From Lamellibrachia satsuma (Eukaryota > Annelida > Polychaeta > Sabellida > Siboglinidae): a stretch of DNA of 64,000 bases. The translations under genes were made by a program, and so were the position numbers. The stretch spans positions 198,209 to 262,208 of the forward strand of contig BSQZ01000081.1 of NCBI GenBank assembly GCA_033239005.1. Direction: 5' to 3'. Positions 1-11,207 of the stretch are shown piece after piece. The notes under the pieces are model-generated. The model was not told the DNA's origin and made no database searches. It saw only the letters and a list, made by a program, of their open reading frames with translations. Within the stretch, counting starts at the first letter, position 1. The number at the start of each line of letters is the position of its first letter.

Positions 1-907
1 TGTTAAAGCTATTAGCAATGTCAGGTTTATCTAGGGCCTTAACCATTTTATATCTCATAAAATATGCTGTCCCTCTGGTTTGGTCATCTCCAGTACTGTC
101 CATTTGGTCATCATCAATACCAGATAGTCATTCTGGTGGGAGCACATATGCCTATCACTTCTGGGAACAACGAATCTTTGTATTTAACAACATATCAATA
201 ACCCAACATGATGGTAAAATATTGGTTACTAGCATAGAGTCGCATTACATATTTTTGGTTACTCATGTTACAATTTTTTATGTATTACTGCCATGTTTCA
301 TTTCACTATAGTGTAATGTTCATGGTTTCAACATCTGTAGTAAGTCAATGTAGGAAAATAACCAGTTTTGTTTATTACATACAAGAAATGGAGCACAGAG
401 GGGGAAATGAGCCATGTCGGTTACTCGCATTACATTTCTGAGGGGGTCTATTTGATTGAGAGCTACATTCATACCACATCATATTTAGTAACTCCAATGG
501 GTGTAAGACGTAGGTATTACGCAAGCTAATAAATAAGTTTATTTGACTGTATAAAATAAAACAAATACATTAATGCTTTACATGTAGTTTTTATTGCATT
601 TATTTGACAAAATAATAGGCATCTACTGGGTATGCAATATCCTTTTTGCAACAATTTCAATCACTGTTTAGACTATCACAAAAAAACATATATTTAATAA
701 AATAATTGATATTTAAATATTGAGCCTTTGTCCACTTCATTGTGGAATGACACATACGGCTATTCACACTTTCACCAGTTACCTGATCTAAGCATCAAAG
801 TGACTGTGCATATTACTTAAACTATTCAAGCACTATGAATTTGAATATCAACAACCATGGTGTGTGATGTACTAAATGAATTGGAGGAGGGGGTCGTATA
901 GGAGAAA
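1..907. other. AT-rich sequence, no gene seen
   Basis: AT-rich non-coding sequence. The one short open stretch near the start has no recognisable domain and no splice context. I see no RNA gene or transposon end here. Confidence 0.5.
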
Positions 908-2125
908 GAGCGACCTGAGAAGTGTGTGACAATCTCGTGCTTACAGCTACACTTGGTCCTGTATGTGTCCCACCAGCCCTTGGAGACAGTGGACAGAGAC
1001 GTGAGGACTGTGTGACAATCTCTTGCTTACAGCTACACTTGGTCCTGTATGTGTCCCACCAGCCCTTGGAGACAGTGGACAGAGACGTGAGGACTGTGTG
1101 ACAATCTCTTGCTTACAGCTACACTTGGTCCTGTATGTGTCCCACCAGCCCTTGGAGACAGTGGACAGAGACGTGAGGACTGTGTGACAATCTCTTGCTT
1201 ACAGCTACACTTGGTCCTGTATGTGTCCCACCAGCCCTTGGAGACAGTGGACAGAGACGTGAGGACTGTGTGACAATCTCTTGCTTACAGCTACACTTGG
1301 TCCTGTATGTGTCCCACCAGCCCTTGGAGACAGTGGACAGAGACGTGAGGACTGTGTGACAATCTCTTGCTTACAGCTACACTTGGTCCTGTATGTGTCC
1401 CACCAGCCCTTGGAGACAGTGGACAGAGACGTGAGGACTGTGTGACAATCTCTTGCTTACAGCTACACTTGGTCCTGTATGTGTCCCACCAGCCCTTGGA
1501 GACAGTGGACAGAGACGTGAGGACTGTGTGACAATCTCTTGCTTACAGCTACACTTGGTCCTGTATGTGTCCCACCAGCCCTTGGAGACAGTGGACAGAG
1601 CGTGAGGACTGTGTGACAATCTCTGCTTACAGCTACACTTGGTCCTGTATGTGTCCCACCAGCCCTTGGAGACAGTGGACAGAGACGTGAGGACTGTGTG
1701 ACAATCTCTTGCTTACAGCTACACTTGGTCCTGTATGTGTCCCACCAGCCCTTGGAGACAGTGGACAGAGACGTGAGGACTGTGTGACAATCTCTTGCTT
1801 ACAGCTACACTTGGTCCTGTATGTGTCCCACCAGCCCTTGGAGACAGTGGACAGAGATGTGAGGACTGTGTGAGTCAGTGTGACAATCTCTTGCTTACAG
1901 CTACACTTGGTCCTGTATGTGTCCCACCAGCCCTTGGTGACAGTTGACAGAGACATGAGGACTGTGTGACAATATCTTGCTTACAGGTACACCTGGTCCT
2001 GTATGCGTCCAACCCACTCCTTGGTGACAATGGGCACAGGCATGAGGACTGTTTGATAATCTCTTGTTTACAGCTACACCTGGTCCTGTACATGTCTCCC
2101 CACTCGTTGGTGACAGTGGAGTGAG
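908..2125. repeat. Minisatellite, 86-bp unit, about 14 copies
   Basis: An 86-bp unit is repeated head to tail. About ten copies between 930 and 1870 are almost identical, and the copies at 1930-2125 are progressively diverged. Each unit contains 'ttgcttacag', which resembles a splice acceptor, followed by 'ctacacttggtcc'. One copy near 1600-1625 has small deletions and one near 1865 has a short internal duplication. Minus-strand open frames across it are repeat artefacts. Confidence 0.95.
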
Positions 2126-2191
2126 TGGACAGAGAGATGGAGGACATTGACACTGCATTGACACCAGTAGGTGCAGCTGACACTAGTAGTA

Positions 2192-2470
2192 CAGGTGTAT
2201 AACAGTCGTGACAAGAAAGGCATCGGTTACTGCTGATGTAACTTACTCTAGTAGTAACAGTTGTGACAAGAAAGGCATGGTTACTGCTGATGTAACTAAC
2301 ACTAGTAGTAACAGTTGTGACAAGAAAGCCATGGTTACTGCTGATGTAACTAACACTAGTAGTAACAGTTGTGACAAGAAAGCCATGGTTACTTCTGATG
2401 TAACTAACACTAGTAGTAACAGTTGTGACAAGAAAGCCATGGTTACTTCTGATGTAACTTGCAAGGAGAA
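2192..2470. repeat. Minisatellite, 54-bp unit, 5 copies
   Basis: Five copies of a 54-bp unit containing 'gttgtgacaagaaagcc' and 'gatgtaactaacactag'. The unit is a multiple of three, so frames stay open on both strands (2208-2477 on plus), but nothing suggests a real protein. The copies at the distal end share 'acttctgatg' in place of 'actgctgatg', showing recent copy-to-copy spread. Confidence 0.9.
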
Positions 2471-2489
2471 AACTTAAAGGTTGAGATAA

Positions 2490-2640
2490 GGTCAAATCAC
2501 TGGAAACAATGCGGGAAATATTGTATCAGATGGGTTTATAATGATAGAGGGATCATGGAACAAGTGACAAGATTACAGGCCAGTGAATTTAACATCAGCA
2601 GCATGCAAATGATTAGAAATGCTAATTAGAGAACGACGGC
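2490..2640 (+). pseudogene. Relic of CR1-type LINE reverse transcriptase
   Basis: Conceptual translation gives AGNIVSDGF, then a deletion, then DYRPVNLTSAACK and LEMLIRE. These match AGNIISQGF, NYRPVSLTSVICK and LERLIKDH of the long LINE copy at 7631-10598. The segment between the two parts, about 100 codons in the intact copy, is missing, and stop codons are present. It is an old, internally deleted, plus-strand copy or a relative of that family. Confidence 0.75.
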
Positions 2641-3210
2641 TTCACCATCCACTTGTCAGCTTGATGCTGTGGAAGGCAACCTTGATAAATCGTGTTAAAT
2701 AATGTGTGCCTCATCGTTTTACCAATTTATAAATATCAAATGACACGGGGAGTGCTCAGTCATAGATCACCGAACACTCAATGTAATTGCCCACACCTAC
2801 CTGCCAACTAAGTGACTGTGGGTTCACAATAAGCGTAAACCAAAATTACAGTAATCATAGCATAGTATCTTTAGTGGCCATGGTAGGCTGCTTGGGCCGA
2901 GTCGTAGTTCATTTACTGCAATTGTTTGTCACAAAATATTCCTAGTCTCAGGCTTTATCAATTTGTCATAAAATATTACCATCTGGTCCATTTACATTTG
3001 ATCTGACTTAGGTATTTAAAATATATCTCGTCATTATGTTACCACTACAACAGGATGAGTACTTACTGTTGGACGTCCACTTGCTGTACGGCCATCTTCA
3101 CCTTCTCTTCACATTGTCTCTCCAGGTCTGCTACAGCAAACACACACGCATCACATTAGTGGTAGAAAACACACAAACACACACTAGTGGCAGCAAACAC
3201 ACACATCAGT
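2641..3210. other. Intergenic, no feature seen apart from short AC tracts
   Basis: Unique-looking AT-rich sequence that runs into scattered 'aaacacacac' tracts from about 3135. I see no gene. Confidence 0.4.
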
Positions 3211-4380
<1,170 letters not shown>

Positions 4381-5159
4381 CACATACTACAGGCATTATG
4401 TAGGATCTGAGTGTGCAGGTCAAACATGCTGCATAAAGGAAACGTCCACAATCCCGGGCAACTGAGCGAAGACAACTATATTAACAACTAAAAGTGCAGA
4501 AAATTACTAAAATGTATTTCTTAGCAAAGGGAGGATTTGGTCTCAAGTAACCATGAGATTAAAACTTAACTGTTTCACAATGTTGAGGGCAACAGACTAC
4601 TGAATGGTGTAAGTCACACATTGTCCATGAAATCCCTTTCACATGATAAACACATTTCCTGTCGACATGAATACCTATGATATATACACTTGTTTGTCGG
4701 ACAACTTTAATATATCAAAGATGTCCTACAAAGTACAAACAAGAACATTCATGTCAATAGGACACACGTCAAGTGAGAGACTTTGTAGACACTGTGTAAC
4801 TTACACAATTCAGCAATTTGTTTAGCACATTCTACAAAACGTGGCGGTACATTGGACTCTGCTTAACAGAATTACTCTGTGCCAGAGAAATTTGATTAAA
4901 TTAAGCGACAGGTTCGCTTAAGCGGCATATTTTAATACAGCAAGAATAGGGAATAACTCCATCCCAGCGAGTCAATACATTTGATTATACTAAGGAGCTG
5001 ACTGGATGACTCTGTTATCCATGATTCTCTCAAAGCGAGTTCACTGTAGTTGTTAATGAACTTTTTTATGTTGCCCAGTACTGTGGAAGTGCACATAAAA
5101 TAACTAGAGTATTACAAATTGTTTGTGCACAGGTCTAGTAGGCATTGTCTGCTGGGCAG
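4381..5159. other. No gene seen
   Basis: AT-rich sequence without recognisable coding, RNA or transposon features. Confidence 0.4.
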
Positions 5160-5700
5160 TGCTCATGTAGGACAATCACCTAAGTGTAACGACTCATGGG
5201 ACATCAACTAAGTGTAACGACTCATGGAACAATCACCTAAGTGCAATGGCTCATGGGACATCAACTAAGTGTAACGACTCATGGAACAAAGATCTGTCAG
5301 GCAATGGTTCACAGGACAATGATATGGCAGACAATTGTTCATAGGACAATGATCTGCCAGGCACTGGTTCACAAGATAATGATCTGCCAGGTAATGGTTC
5401 AAAGGACAATGATTTGTTAGGCAGTGGTTCACTGGACAATGAACTCCTATGCAGTCATTCACTGGACAATGATGTGGAAGGCAAGGGTTCACTGGACATT
5501 GATGTCACACAAAGGTTCACAGGGACAATGATCTGCCAGGCAATGGTTTACAATGATCTGCCAGGTAATGGTTCACAGGACAATGATCTGCCAGGCAATG
5601 GTTTACAATGATCTGCCAGGTAATGGTTCATAGGACTATAATCTGCCAGGCAATTGTTCATAGGACAAATGATCTGTCAGGCAATGGCTCATAGGACAAA
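5160..5700. repeat. Degenerate minisatellite, about 30-bp unit
   Basis: A diverged array of units like 'ggacaatgatctgccaggca' followed by 'atggttcaca'. It begins with shorter 'aagtgtaacgactcatgg' units (5180-5285) that grade into the 30-bp form. Copies differ by substitutions and small indels, so the array is older than the others in the window. The open frames across it are not genes. Confidence 0.8.
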
Positions 5701-5924
5701 TATGTAAGAAAAAATTTAGGAATTGATACCATACTTTTAACATTTACTGCTTCTTCCTTTGCTCTTTCCAAGTCTTTCTGGCACGGTGTCTACAAGAAAT
5801 AAAAGTGAAACGTGCAGTCAACAAAGAATCGAATTACTGTTATTTGGTACATTGAGGTAAACATTTATTAAAACAGTGCTTAAAAGGAATAACAAGGCAA
5901 CAGCTAAAATGCTTTTTCGGTGTG

Positions 5925-6105
5925 TACTAGTGCCCTGCACGGGCCTATAATTTGAGCCCAAGCCCGGCCTGCAATTAGCATTTAGAATCCACCCACAAAA
6001 AATTTTCAAGCCCAGCCTAGTCCAGCAAACTAGAATATAGGCCCAAGCCCAGCCCACACATAGCAGGCTAAGGCCCGGCCCATACCCGCAGGCCAAAGAC
6101 GGGTA
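5925..6105. repeat. GC-rich interspersed repeat with possible hAT-type terminus
   Basis: Begins 'tagtgccctgcacgggcc' near 5928 and continues with 'gcccaagcccggcctgcaa' and several GGCCC/GGGCC words, unlike the AT-rich surroundings. Nearly the same start ('tagtgccatgcacatgcc', then 'cccaagcccggcctgcaa') recurs at about 6927, so this is a dispersed repeat. TAGTG/CAGTG ends are typical of hAT transposons. No opposite end or 8-bp target duplication was found, so hAT is a guess. Confidence 0.45.
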
Positions 6106-6926
6106 AGCCTAGGTTCTAGAAATCCAGCACCACCAACTGCTTCAAACGAATGAATATCCAGAAGAAAAATAAACTTTTTATTGTCATTACTATTAAATAT
6201 TATAACATATTTTTATACATGGCTTTAATTTATTGTATTATGGTTAGGGTAGGAGATTTGTTTATCTAACCCTAAATTAACCCTAATGCAAACCATAACT
6301 ATAATTTAAGTTGTTAATTTGATTAGCTCAAGTAAGTTAACTTAATTTAATTAATAAATGTTACCAGTAAGGGCAGTTAATTTGGTAGTAATTGATATTT
6401 CAATTAAATGTCACCTACTGGCACTGACACCCAGTGGCATTTCCACAAAGCCTGAACTTGAAGTCACTAGCTTGAGACAGATCAGGTTCAGACATGTTGG
6501 AATTAATACAAGTGTGAATGAATCAGTACTGGGGAAAGTGTAGACACTAAATAGTAGACACTAGTTAACACATTTGAAAAATACCAACTACCAACTGAGG
6601 TGGGCACTGGGCAGCAGCCAATGGGAAGGTCATTCCTGCAGGCAAGGTTTGGAGGGAAGACCTAGACAATAGAATGTCCACTGGTAGGATCAAAGGGTGT
6701 TGCTGAAGTTGATGGTTAATCATGGCTTGATTGCCTCTGCAAATTTGTCTGAAATAAACATTTGGGGCTGGCTGCTTCCAGCCAAGTGAACTTAAGTGGC
6801 CTGGCATGGGGCCATTAGATCTATGCAAAAGGCTACATTCATGCAAAAAATATGCATATGTAACATCTGTATTCTGTTTGTACTATGTAGTAGAAATATG
6901 TACTGTGTAATGTGTGTCTGTGTATT

Positions 6927-7080
6927 AGTGCCATGCACATGCCAGGCTTTGGGCCCAAGCCCGGCCTGCAAGCCGGGCGTCTACAAAATTGCACATGCCG
7001 GGCTGGGCAAAAATACAATATATTAAACACATTGGGCTTGGGCCAGGACTAGTGTGAGCAGGCCAGGCCGGGCCTGGTCC
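6927..7080. repeat. GC-rich repeat copy in the foldback loop
   Basis: Starts 'tagtgccatgcacatgcc' exactly where the two foldback arms stop matching, and shares 'cccaagcccggcctgcaa' with 5925-6105. It looks like an insertion into the loop and is a possible hAT-type MITE fragment. Confidence 0.45.
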
Positions 7081-7630
7081 TAATAAAATATTAATACAAA
7101 ATCCAGATTTTTTTATTTTAATATTAATAAAAACTTATAAAAATTGTATTTCCGGTTTAAATTTAAAATTATTTCTTTAGTATTACATCGGTGCAAATTG
7201 AGAGCTTTGCATGGAATTATGAATGATGCCAGTGCTTTATATATTGGAATGTAGTTTAAACTCTTTTCAATAATGGGACTTCCAATTGTATAATTTTAAT
7301 AATATGCATTATTTTAATAGATACATTTCATATAATAGCAATGTGTAGTATTGCATACACAGTACACGCATTACACAGTACATATTACTATTACATAGTA
7401 CATACAGAATACAGATCATGCATATCTTAGGCATGAATGTAGCCTTTTGCATTATATCTAAGAAGTAGCCAGCCCCAAATGTTTACTTTAGACATATTTG
7501 CAGAGTCAATCAAGCCATGATTAACCATCAATGTATCACCCTTTGACCCTAAAAGTGGAAATTCTATGTCTAGGTCTTCCCTCCAAATCCTGCCTGCCTG
7601 AATGACCTGCCCTCTGGCAACCTAGAGGGT

Positions 7631-10598
7631 TACCTAGAGGTGTCTCAAGCAGAACAAGAGGCCACTAGCACAGATAAACCAATATCAAATCATCCGAAAA
7701 ACATCTCTGAAAAAGGTTATAGATGCGTATGTTTAAATGCAAGGAGCATAGTAAATAAGAAAAACGAATTAAACATTATGGTAGAAGATATTGACCCTCA
7801 CATAATTGGTATAACTGAATCATGGGCCAACATAGATATAGCAGATGCTGAATTAGGACTGACAGGATACGTAATGTTTAGGAAAGATCGAATAGGAAGA
7901 AGGGGCGGGGGAGTTATTTTATATGTTAAAGAATCTATTCAGGCTTATGAAATAAAACTAGAAAGGGAAGCAGATTGCGATGAAGCTGTTTGGTGCAAAA
8001 TTGTTTCAGGAAATTCAAAATTAACTATTGGATTAGTTTACCGAAGTCCAAACATAAACGAAGAGGATAACACAAAAATAAAAAACGCTACAAAGGAAGT
8101 TAGTAAAGGGGAATGTATCATAATGGGAGATTTTAACCATGGACACATACAATGGAATTCTCTAGAGAGCACAGGGATTGAGGATCAACAATTTCTATGT
8201 TTAATCCAGGATAGCTTTCTTACTCAGCACGTACTAGAACCAACCAGGGGAGAAAATGTATTAGATATAGTTTTGTCATCACAAAAAGAATTAGTGGACA
8301 ATGTAAAAATATTTGAACCATTGGGTAATAGTGACCATAATCAAATACATTTTGACATCAATGTAAAATCAGAAAGTAAAAATAAGAAAACGTACAAGAG
8401 AAACTTCCACAAAGGTAACTACAAAGATATGAGGAAATACTTAGCACAGCTAGATTGGAATAACATGCTGATGAATAAGACTGCAATTGAATGTTGGAAT
8501 ATTCTAAAATATGAAATTGAGAGTATCACTGATAAATTTGTTCCCTTCCGAAAACAAGGAAAACGGTGTAGAAAGAAACACTTGTCAAAAGAGGCAATTA
8601 GAAAAATAATGCTAAAACAAACTATGTGGAGGGTTTATAGGCGTACCAGAAAGGAAGAAGACTATGCAAAATACAAAGAGGCACTTAATGCAGCTACAAC
8701 TGAAATCAGACAATCTAAAAGAAGCTATGAGCAAAAACTGGCATGTAACATAAAAACTGACAGCAAGAGTTTTTATGCATATGTCAGGAGTAAACGAAAC
8801 GTACAAGACAAGGTTGGACCTCTAGAAGACAGTGCTGGAAATATAATATCACAGGGGTTTTTAATGGCGGAAGACCTAAATGGTTACTTCAGTTCAGTGT
8901 TTACAAAAGAAGATATTAGTTCATTACCAGTTGCTGATGCTAAATTTCAGGGGGCTAAATCTGACTATTTAGGACCGTTAGTTGTAACTCCAGAATTGGT
9001 AGCTAGGAAAATAAAGGCAATGAAGGATAACAAATCACTGGGAGTGGATGGGATTCCTCCAAAATTACTAATGGAAACAGTAGATCAAATCAGTGTACCA
9101 CTTGCAAGAGTATTCAACTTGTCATTGAAAGAGGGAGTTGTTCCGTTTGAATGGAAAGAAGCAAACATCATACCATTATTTAAAAAGGGTTCAAGAAATA
9201 AGTCAGAGAATTACAGACCAGTGAGTTTAACGTCAGTGATTTGTAAATTATTAGAAAGGTTAATTAAAGACCATATGGTGGACTTCCTCGTTAAGCATAA
9301 ATTATTAAATTCATCTCAACACAGATTCCTTAAAGCGAGGTCATGCTTAACAAATATGTTATGTTTTTTCGAAGAAATCACTAAGTGGATAGACGAGGGA
9401 TCGCCAATAGATATTATCTACTTAGATTTTCAGAAAGCTTTTGACAAAGTGCCACATCAAAGATTGCTACTTAAATTAAAAGCCCATGGTATCGGGGATA
9501 GCATAACTGACTGGATAGAACAATGGCTGACTGACAGAAGACAACGAGTTGTAGTAGATGGCGAAGTTTCAAATTGGAAATCGGTTTTGAGTGGGGTACC
9601 TCAAGGATCAGTATTAGGACCTATATTATTCTTAATTTATATCAATGACTTGGAAGAGAGTATAACAAGTAACGTACTGAAATTTGCGGACGACACAAAA
9701 GTGTTTAGAAAGGTTAATACTGATGGTGATAAACAACATTTACAAAACGATCTAGACAGATTAGTGAAATGGTCTGAGAAATGGCAGATGCTGTTCAATT
9801 TTGGGAAATGTAAATGCCTACATACAGGACATGGGAACTTGAATGTAAACTATAAAATGGGAGCTACTGTTCTTGGTACTACTGTAAAAGAAAAGGACTT
9901 AGGAGTTACAATAAGCGCTGATATGAAAGTTTCAGAGCAGTGTGGTATTGCAGCTTCAAAGGGTAATCAAATTCTTGGATTGATTAGAAGAAACATAACA
10001 TACAAGGGAAAAAAGTTAATTATACCTCTATATAAAGCAATAGTTAGACCTCATTTAGAATACTGTATACAAGCATGGAGACCATATCGTAAGAAGGATA
10101 TAGATACGCTTGAACGCATACAAAGGAGAGCAACTAAAATGATTCCAGAACTTAGAGACCTTAGTTATGAAGAATGCCTGAAAGAATGTGGTTTAACAAC
10201 TCTAGAGACAAGGAGATTAAGAGGAGATCAGATTGAAGTTTTTAAGATATTGAATGGGTATGAAAATATTGATAGAAATATGTTTTTCTCACTCAAGAAG
10301 GATAGCAGAACTAGAGGACATGAGGTAAAATTAGTAAAGGATCAATGTAGATTGGACATCAGGAAGCACTCGTTCTCACAGAGGACAATAAATGAATGGA
10401 ACAAACTGTCTACAGATTGTGTAACTGCTAGCAGCGTTAATATGTTTAAAAACAAGGTTGACACATATATCAGGAGGGCGGGTTATAAGTAGGTGAACAT
10501 TGTTGGACTCTCGATAAGCCAATGGCTTCCTTGTCCACTTGCCATCTGGGCCTTTGGCTTGGATGGCAAATCTTGTTAACTCTTGTTAATCTTGTTAA
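7631..10598 (+). mobile_element. CR1-type non-LTR retrotransposon, 5'-truncated, ORF2 intact (copy A)
   Basis: Contains the open ORF2 at 7640-10492. Its 3' UTR (10493-10598) reads 'ggcttccttgtccacttgcc', then 'ttggatggcaaatcttgtta', and ends in imperfect short repeats of 'tcttgttaa(c)'. The same 3' end occurs in minus-strand copies at 37806, 54485 and 59455. Short direct repeats at the 3' end instead of poly(A) are typical of CR1-group LINEs. ORF1 is absent and the 5' junction lies in the foldback arm, so it is a 5'-truncated insertion. Confidence 0.88.
7640..10492 (+). CDS. LINE ORF2: endonuclease-reverse transcriptase
   Basis: Polyprotein that would nick target DNA and copy its own RNA into the nick. 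The N-terminal apurinic-like endonuclease has CLNARS (about residue 31), ITESW (57), GDFNHGHIQW (162) and SDHNQIHFDI (231), the conserved N, E, D and SDH positions. The reverse transcriptase has NYRPVSLTS, YLDFQKAFDKVP (593), SGVPQGSVLGP and FADDTK (about 681, catalytic DD). The C-terminal part carries RIQRRATKMIPELRDLSYEE and a WNKL motif. There are no internal stops over 950 codons, which is normal ORF2 length. The frame is open from a GTG at 7640; the first ATG is at 7778, inside the endonuclease, so the true start is probably lost with the 5' end. It is the best-preserved of the copies here and may be recent. Confidence 0.9.
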   Translation: MSQAEQEATSTDKPISNHPKNISEKGYRCVCLNARSIVNKKNELNIMVEDIDPHIIGITESWANIDIADAELGLTGYVMFRKDRIGRRGGGVILYVKESIQAYEIKLEREADCDEAVWCKIVSGNSKLTIGLVYRSPNINEEDNTKIKNATKEVSKGECIIMGDFNHGHIQWNSLESTGIEDQQFLCLIQDSFLTQHVLEPTRGENVLDIVLSSQKELVDNVKIFEPLGNSDHNQIHFDINVKSESKNKKTYKRNFHKGNYKDMRKYLAQLDWNNMLMNKTAIECWNILKYEIESITDKFVPFRKQGKRCRKKHLSKEAIRKIMLKQTMWRVYRRTRKEEDYAKYKEALNAATTEIRQSKRSYEQKLACNIKTDSKSFYAYVRSKRNVQDKVGPLEDSAGNIISQGFLMAEDLNGYFSSVFTKEDISSLPVADAKFQGAKSDYLGPLVVTPELVARKIKAMKDNKSLGVDGIPPKLLMETVDQISVPLARVFNLSLKEGVVPFEWKEANIIPLFKKGSRNKSENYRPVSLTSVICKLLERLIKDHMVDFLVKHKLLNSSQHRFLKARSCLTNMLCFFEEITKWIDEGSPIDIIYLDFQKAFDKVPHQRLLLKLKAHGIGDSITDWIEQWLTDRRQRVVVDGEVSNWKSVLSGVPQGSVLGPILFLIYINDLEESITSNVLKFADDTKVFRKVNTDGDKQHLQNDLDRLVKWSEKWQMLFNFGKCKCLHTGHGNLNVNYKMGATVLGTTVKEKDLGVTISADMKVSEQCGIAASKGNQILGLIRRNITYKGKKLIIPLYKAIVRPHLEYCIQAWRPYRKKDIDTLERIQRRATKMIPELRDLSYEECLKECGLTTLETRRLRGDQIEVFKILNGYENIDRNMFFSLKKDSRTRGHEVKLVKDQCRLDIRKHSFSQRTINEWNKLSTDCVTASSVNMFKNKVDTYIRRAGYK

Positions 10599-10614
10599 CT
10601 GCCCACTGCCCATC

Positions 10615-10893
10615 CCAGTTGGTATTTTTCTATTGTGTTAACTAGTGTCTACTGTTTAGTGTCTACAATTTCCTCAGTACTGATTCATTCACACTTCTAC
10701 TAATTCACACATGTCTGAACCTGATCTGTCTCAGGCTAGTGACTGCAGGCCTGCTGGAAATGCAGTCACTAGCCTGAGACAGATCAGGTTCAGACATGTG
10801 TGAATTAGTAGAAGTGTGAATGAATCAGTACTGAGGAAATTGTAGACACTAAACAGTAGACACTAGTTAACACAATAGAAAAATACCAACTGG
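10615..10893. repeat. Perfect palindrome, 133-bp arms and 13-bp spacer
   Basis: By direct comparison, positions 10615-10747 are the exact reverse complement of 10761-10893; the spacer is 'ggcctgctggaaa'. The arm sequence is also present once, diverged, at about 6460-6600 in the left foldback arm. The inner palindrome is therefore an extra inverted duplication within the right arm. Confidence 0.95.
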
Positions 10894-11207
10894 CAATATG
10901 TACTGTGTCAGTGCTAGTGGGTGACATTTGAAATATCAATTAATACCAAATTAACTGCCCTTACTGGTAACATTAATTAATTAAATTAAGTTAACTTAGT
11001 TGAGCAAATTCAATTAACAACTAAAATTAGGGTTATGGTTTGTTAGGGTTAGATAAACAAATCTCCTACCCTAACTTTAAGCCAATAATTTAAAGCCATA
11101 TATAAAAATATGTTATAATACTTAATAGTAGTGACAATACAAAGTTGATTATTTTTCTTCAGGATATTCGTCAGTTTGAAGCAGTTGGTTGTGCTGGATT
11201 GCTAGAA

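Larger units (their letters stand above)
6114..11207. mobile_element. Large foldback element, later split by a CR1-type LINE
   Basis: The left arm (about 6114-6926) is the diverged reverse complement of a right arm now in two pieces (about 7340-7630 and 10599-11207). The outer ends are 'ttctagaaatccagcacc' at 6114 and, read in reverse from 11207, 'ttctagcaatccagcaca'. Arms are roughly 800-820 bp each. The loop (about 6927-7340) holds a GC-rich repeat. A LINE (about 7631-10598) sits inside the right arm, and an extra inverted copy of part of the arm makes a 133-bp palindrome. No transposase was recognised, so this is probably a non-autonomous DNA element with long inverted repeats. No clear target duplication was seen. 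Confidence 0.8.

Noticed and set aside
7640..7778. GTG at 7640 as the real start of LINE ORF2
   Set aside because: The frame is merely open from there. The element is 5'-truncated and the first ATG lies inside the endonuclease, so no native start can be named.
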